Assembly: GCA_913055195.1 (NCBI GenBank)
Contig: CAJXJU010000069.1
Span: 1 to 6,656, forward strand
Direction of reading: 5' to 3'
DNA length: 6,656 nt
Origin: an uncultured Desulfohalobiaceae bacterium
GTDB taxonomy: Bacteria > Desulfobacterota > Desulfovibrionia > Desulfovibrionales > Desulfonatronovibrionaceae
Part shown: positions 5,924-6,656 of the stretch, piece after piece
How positions within the stretch are numbered: position 1 is the stretch's first letter
Layout: the number at the start of each line of letters is the position of its first letter
Made by a program: the position numbers and the translations under genes
Notes under the pieces: generated by a model
The model's database searches: none
Told to the model about the DNA's origin: nothing
What the model saw: only the letters and a program-made list of their open reading frames with translations

Positions 5924-6574
5924 TTAATTTTTGGCCTTTAGACTTGCAACTATACTCTGGCCGGCAAATACTTTATCATTTACCTTGACCATAGGTTCAT
6001 ATCCGTCAGGAAGATAAAGGTCAACCCTGGAGCCGAACTTTATCATCCCCAGTCTTTCACCTCTCTTTAACGAATCTCCCTGTTCTGTCCAGCAGACAAT
6101 TCGCCTGGCAATCAGGCCGGCAATCTGAACAACTGTCCAGAACCTGCCATCTTTATCTTTAATGGATATGGCATTTCGCTCATTATCTCTGGAAGCTTTA
6201 TCCAGGGAAGCGTTAAAAAACTTTCCTGGAAAGTATTTAATCCCTACTACCTGGCCAGCAACAGGCGACCTATTTACATGCACATTAAATACATTCATAA
6301 AGATGCAAATAGCTGTCCTTTCCTGACCAGAAAATGGATCCATCATTTTCTCTATTTTCACCACCTTGCCATCAGCCGGAGCAACTGCCAGACCTGGCTC
6401 CTGGGGAACTACCCGCTCTGGATCACGAAAAAAATTCAAAACAAACAATGTGGCAATAAGTCCTACAACTGCCACCACCTTCCAGCCCAACAGGGCAAAA
6501 ACAATGGTTGCCAGAGCAACTATAAAAATAATTGGTAAACCTTCAAGACAAAGTCCAATACCGGATTTTAACAA
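5924..6574 (-). CDS. psd: Phosphatidylserine decarboxylase, short type
   Basis: Psd decarboxylates phosphatidylserine to phosphatidylethanolamine. It is made as a proenzyme that cuts itself at Gly-Ser to form a pyruvoyl cofactor. The 216 residues match the short Psd class (about 200-220) rather than the E. coli type of about 320. Two hydrophobic segments near the N-terminus (about 11-30 and 32-48) should anchor it in the membrane. They are followed by FFRDPER (48-54), APADGKV with Asp68, FNVHVNRSP with His99, and the processing site KFGSRVDLYLP with cleavage expected between Gly181 and Ser182. Asp, His and Ser of the self-cleavage triad are all present. The start is TTG at 6574 behind AGGAGG at 6580-6585. 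An in-frame TAG (6586-6584) overlaps the ribosome binding site, and the first internal Met is at residue 77, so the TTG is effectively forced. It is the first gene of the run in this window, followed by pssA. Confidence 0.95.
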   Translation of the reverse strand: MLKSGIGLCLEGLPIIFIVALATIVFALLGWKVVAVVGLIATLFVLNFFRDPERVVPQEPGLAVAPADGKVVKIEKMMDPFSGQERTAICIFMNVFNVHVNRSPVAGQVVGIKYFPGKFFNASLDKASRDNERNAISIKDKDGRFWTVVQIAGLIARRIVCWTEQGDSLKRGERLGMIKFGSRVDLYLPDGYEPMVKVNDKVFAGQSIVASLKAKN

Positions 6575-6579
6575 TTTTT

Positions 6580-6585
6580 CCTCCT
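6580..6585 (-). promoter_or_regulatory. Ribosome binding site deciding the TTG start of psd
   Basis: The minus strand has AGGAGG five bases before TTG at 6574. The in-frame stop TAG at 6586-6584 shares its last two bases with this site, so no start further upstream is possible in this frame. Confidence 0.85.
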
Positions 6586-6604
6586 ACAAATTTAAATTAC
6601 CTGA

Positions 6605-6632
6605 CTCAACTTTCGGAGTTCCGAAAGTTGAG
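6605..6632. repeat. Perfect 13-base inverted repeat upstream of psd
   Basis: CTCAACTTTCGGA (6605-6617) is repeated inverted as TCCGAAAGTTGAG (6620-6632) around the two bases GT. There is no mismatch. No T-run follows on either strand, so it does not look like an intrinsic terminator. It could be an operator for psd or, more likely given its TTTCGGA content and the adjoining TCGAA units, part of the repeat that begins at 6635. Confidence 0.8.
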
Positions 6633-6634
6633 AA

Positions 6635-6656
6635 ATTCGAAATCCGAATATCGAAA
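6635..6656. repeat. TCGAA heptamer units at the right edge
   Basis: Three 7-base units follow each other: ATTCGAA (6635), ATCCGAA (6642) and TATCGAA (6649), and the window ends one base later. Each shares the core TCGAA or CCGAA. The array probably continues outside the window. It is short, so chance cannot be excluded from this alone. Confidence 0.5.

Noticed and set aside
6605..6632. Intrinsic terminator of a gene to the right
   Set aside because: The palindrome is perfect, but neither strand has a T-run after it.

Overview
The window is one end of a bacterial housekeeping locus. Six complete genes lie on the minus strand and are transcribed from right to left: psd, pssA, leuA, leuC, leuD and leuB. 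A partial antitoxin gene, also on the minus strand, is cut by the left edge. The gene content and order (two phosphatidylethanolamine genes followed by a full leuACDB set, with the short bacterial/archaeal-type LeuC and LeuD) suggest a sulfate-reducer-like Desulfobacterota (former Deltaproteobacteria), close to Desulfovibrionales. That placement rests on remembered gene order and general protein character, not on a search. Base composition is AT-leaning, and most genes have strong GGAGG-type ribosome binding sites.

Layout, in transcription order. Psd (6574-5924, TTG start) and PssA (5900-5136) are the last two enzymes of phosphatidylethanolamine synthesis: PssA makes phosphatidylserine from CDP-diacylglycerol and Psd decarboxylates it. 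A 179-base gap follows, holding a palindromic GTAGGGGC-type repeat element. Then come LeuA (4956-3430), LeuC (3392-2121), LeuD (1990-1496, GTG start) and LeuB (1424-351, GTG start). Together these convert 2-oxoisovalerate to 2-oxoisocaproate, the precursor of leucine. LeuC and LeuD are the two subunits of one isomerase. A strong rho-independent terminator (277-325) closes the operon. Beyond it, a YefM/Phd-type antitoxin (180-1) starts behind its own operator-like pair of CGTACG palindromes.

The coding part is ordinary and intact. The unusual part is between the genes. The three gaps inside the leu operon and the region upstream of psd each hold a different short degenerate tandem repeat. The unit is mostly 7 bases (6 or 8 in places). 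The arrays sit between the stop codon of one gene and the Shine-Dalgarno of the next, and in two cases they include the stop codon of the upstream gene. No gene system that looks undescribed was found; the repeats are the main thing worth a second look.
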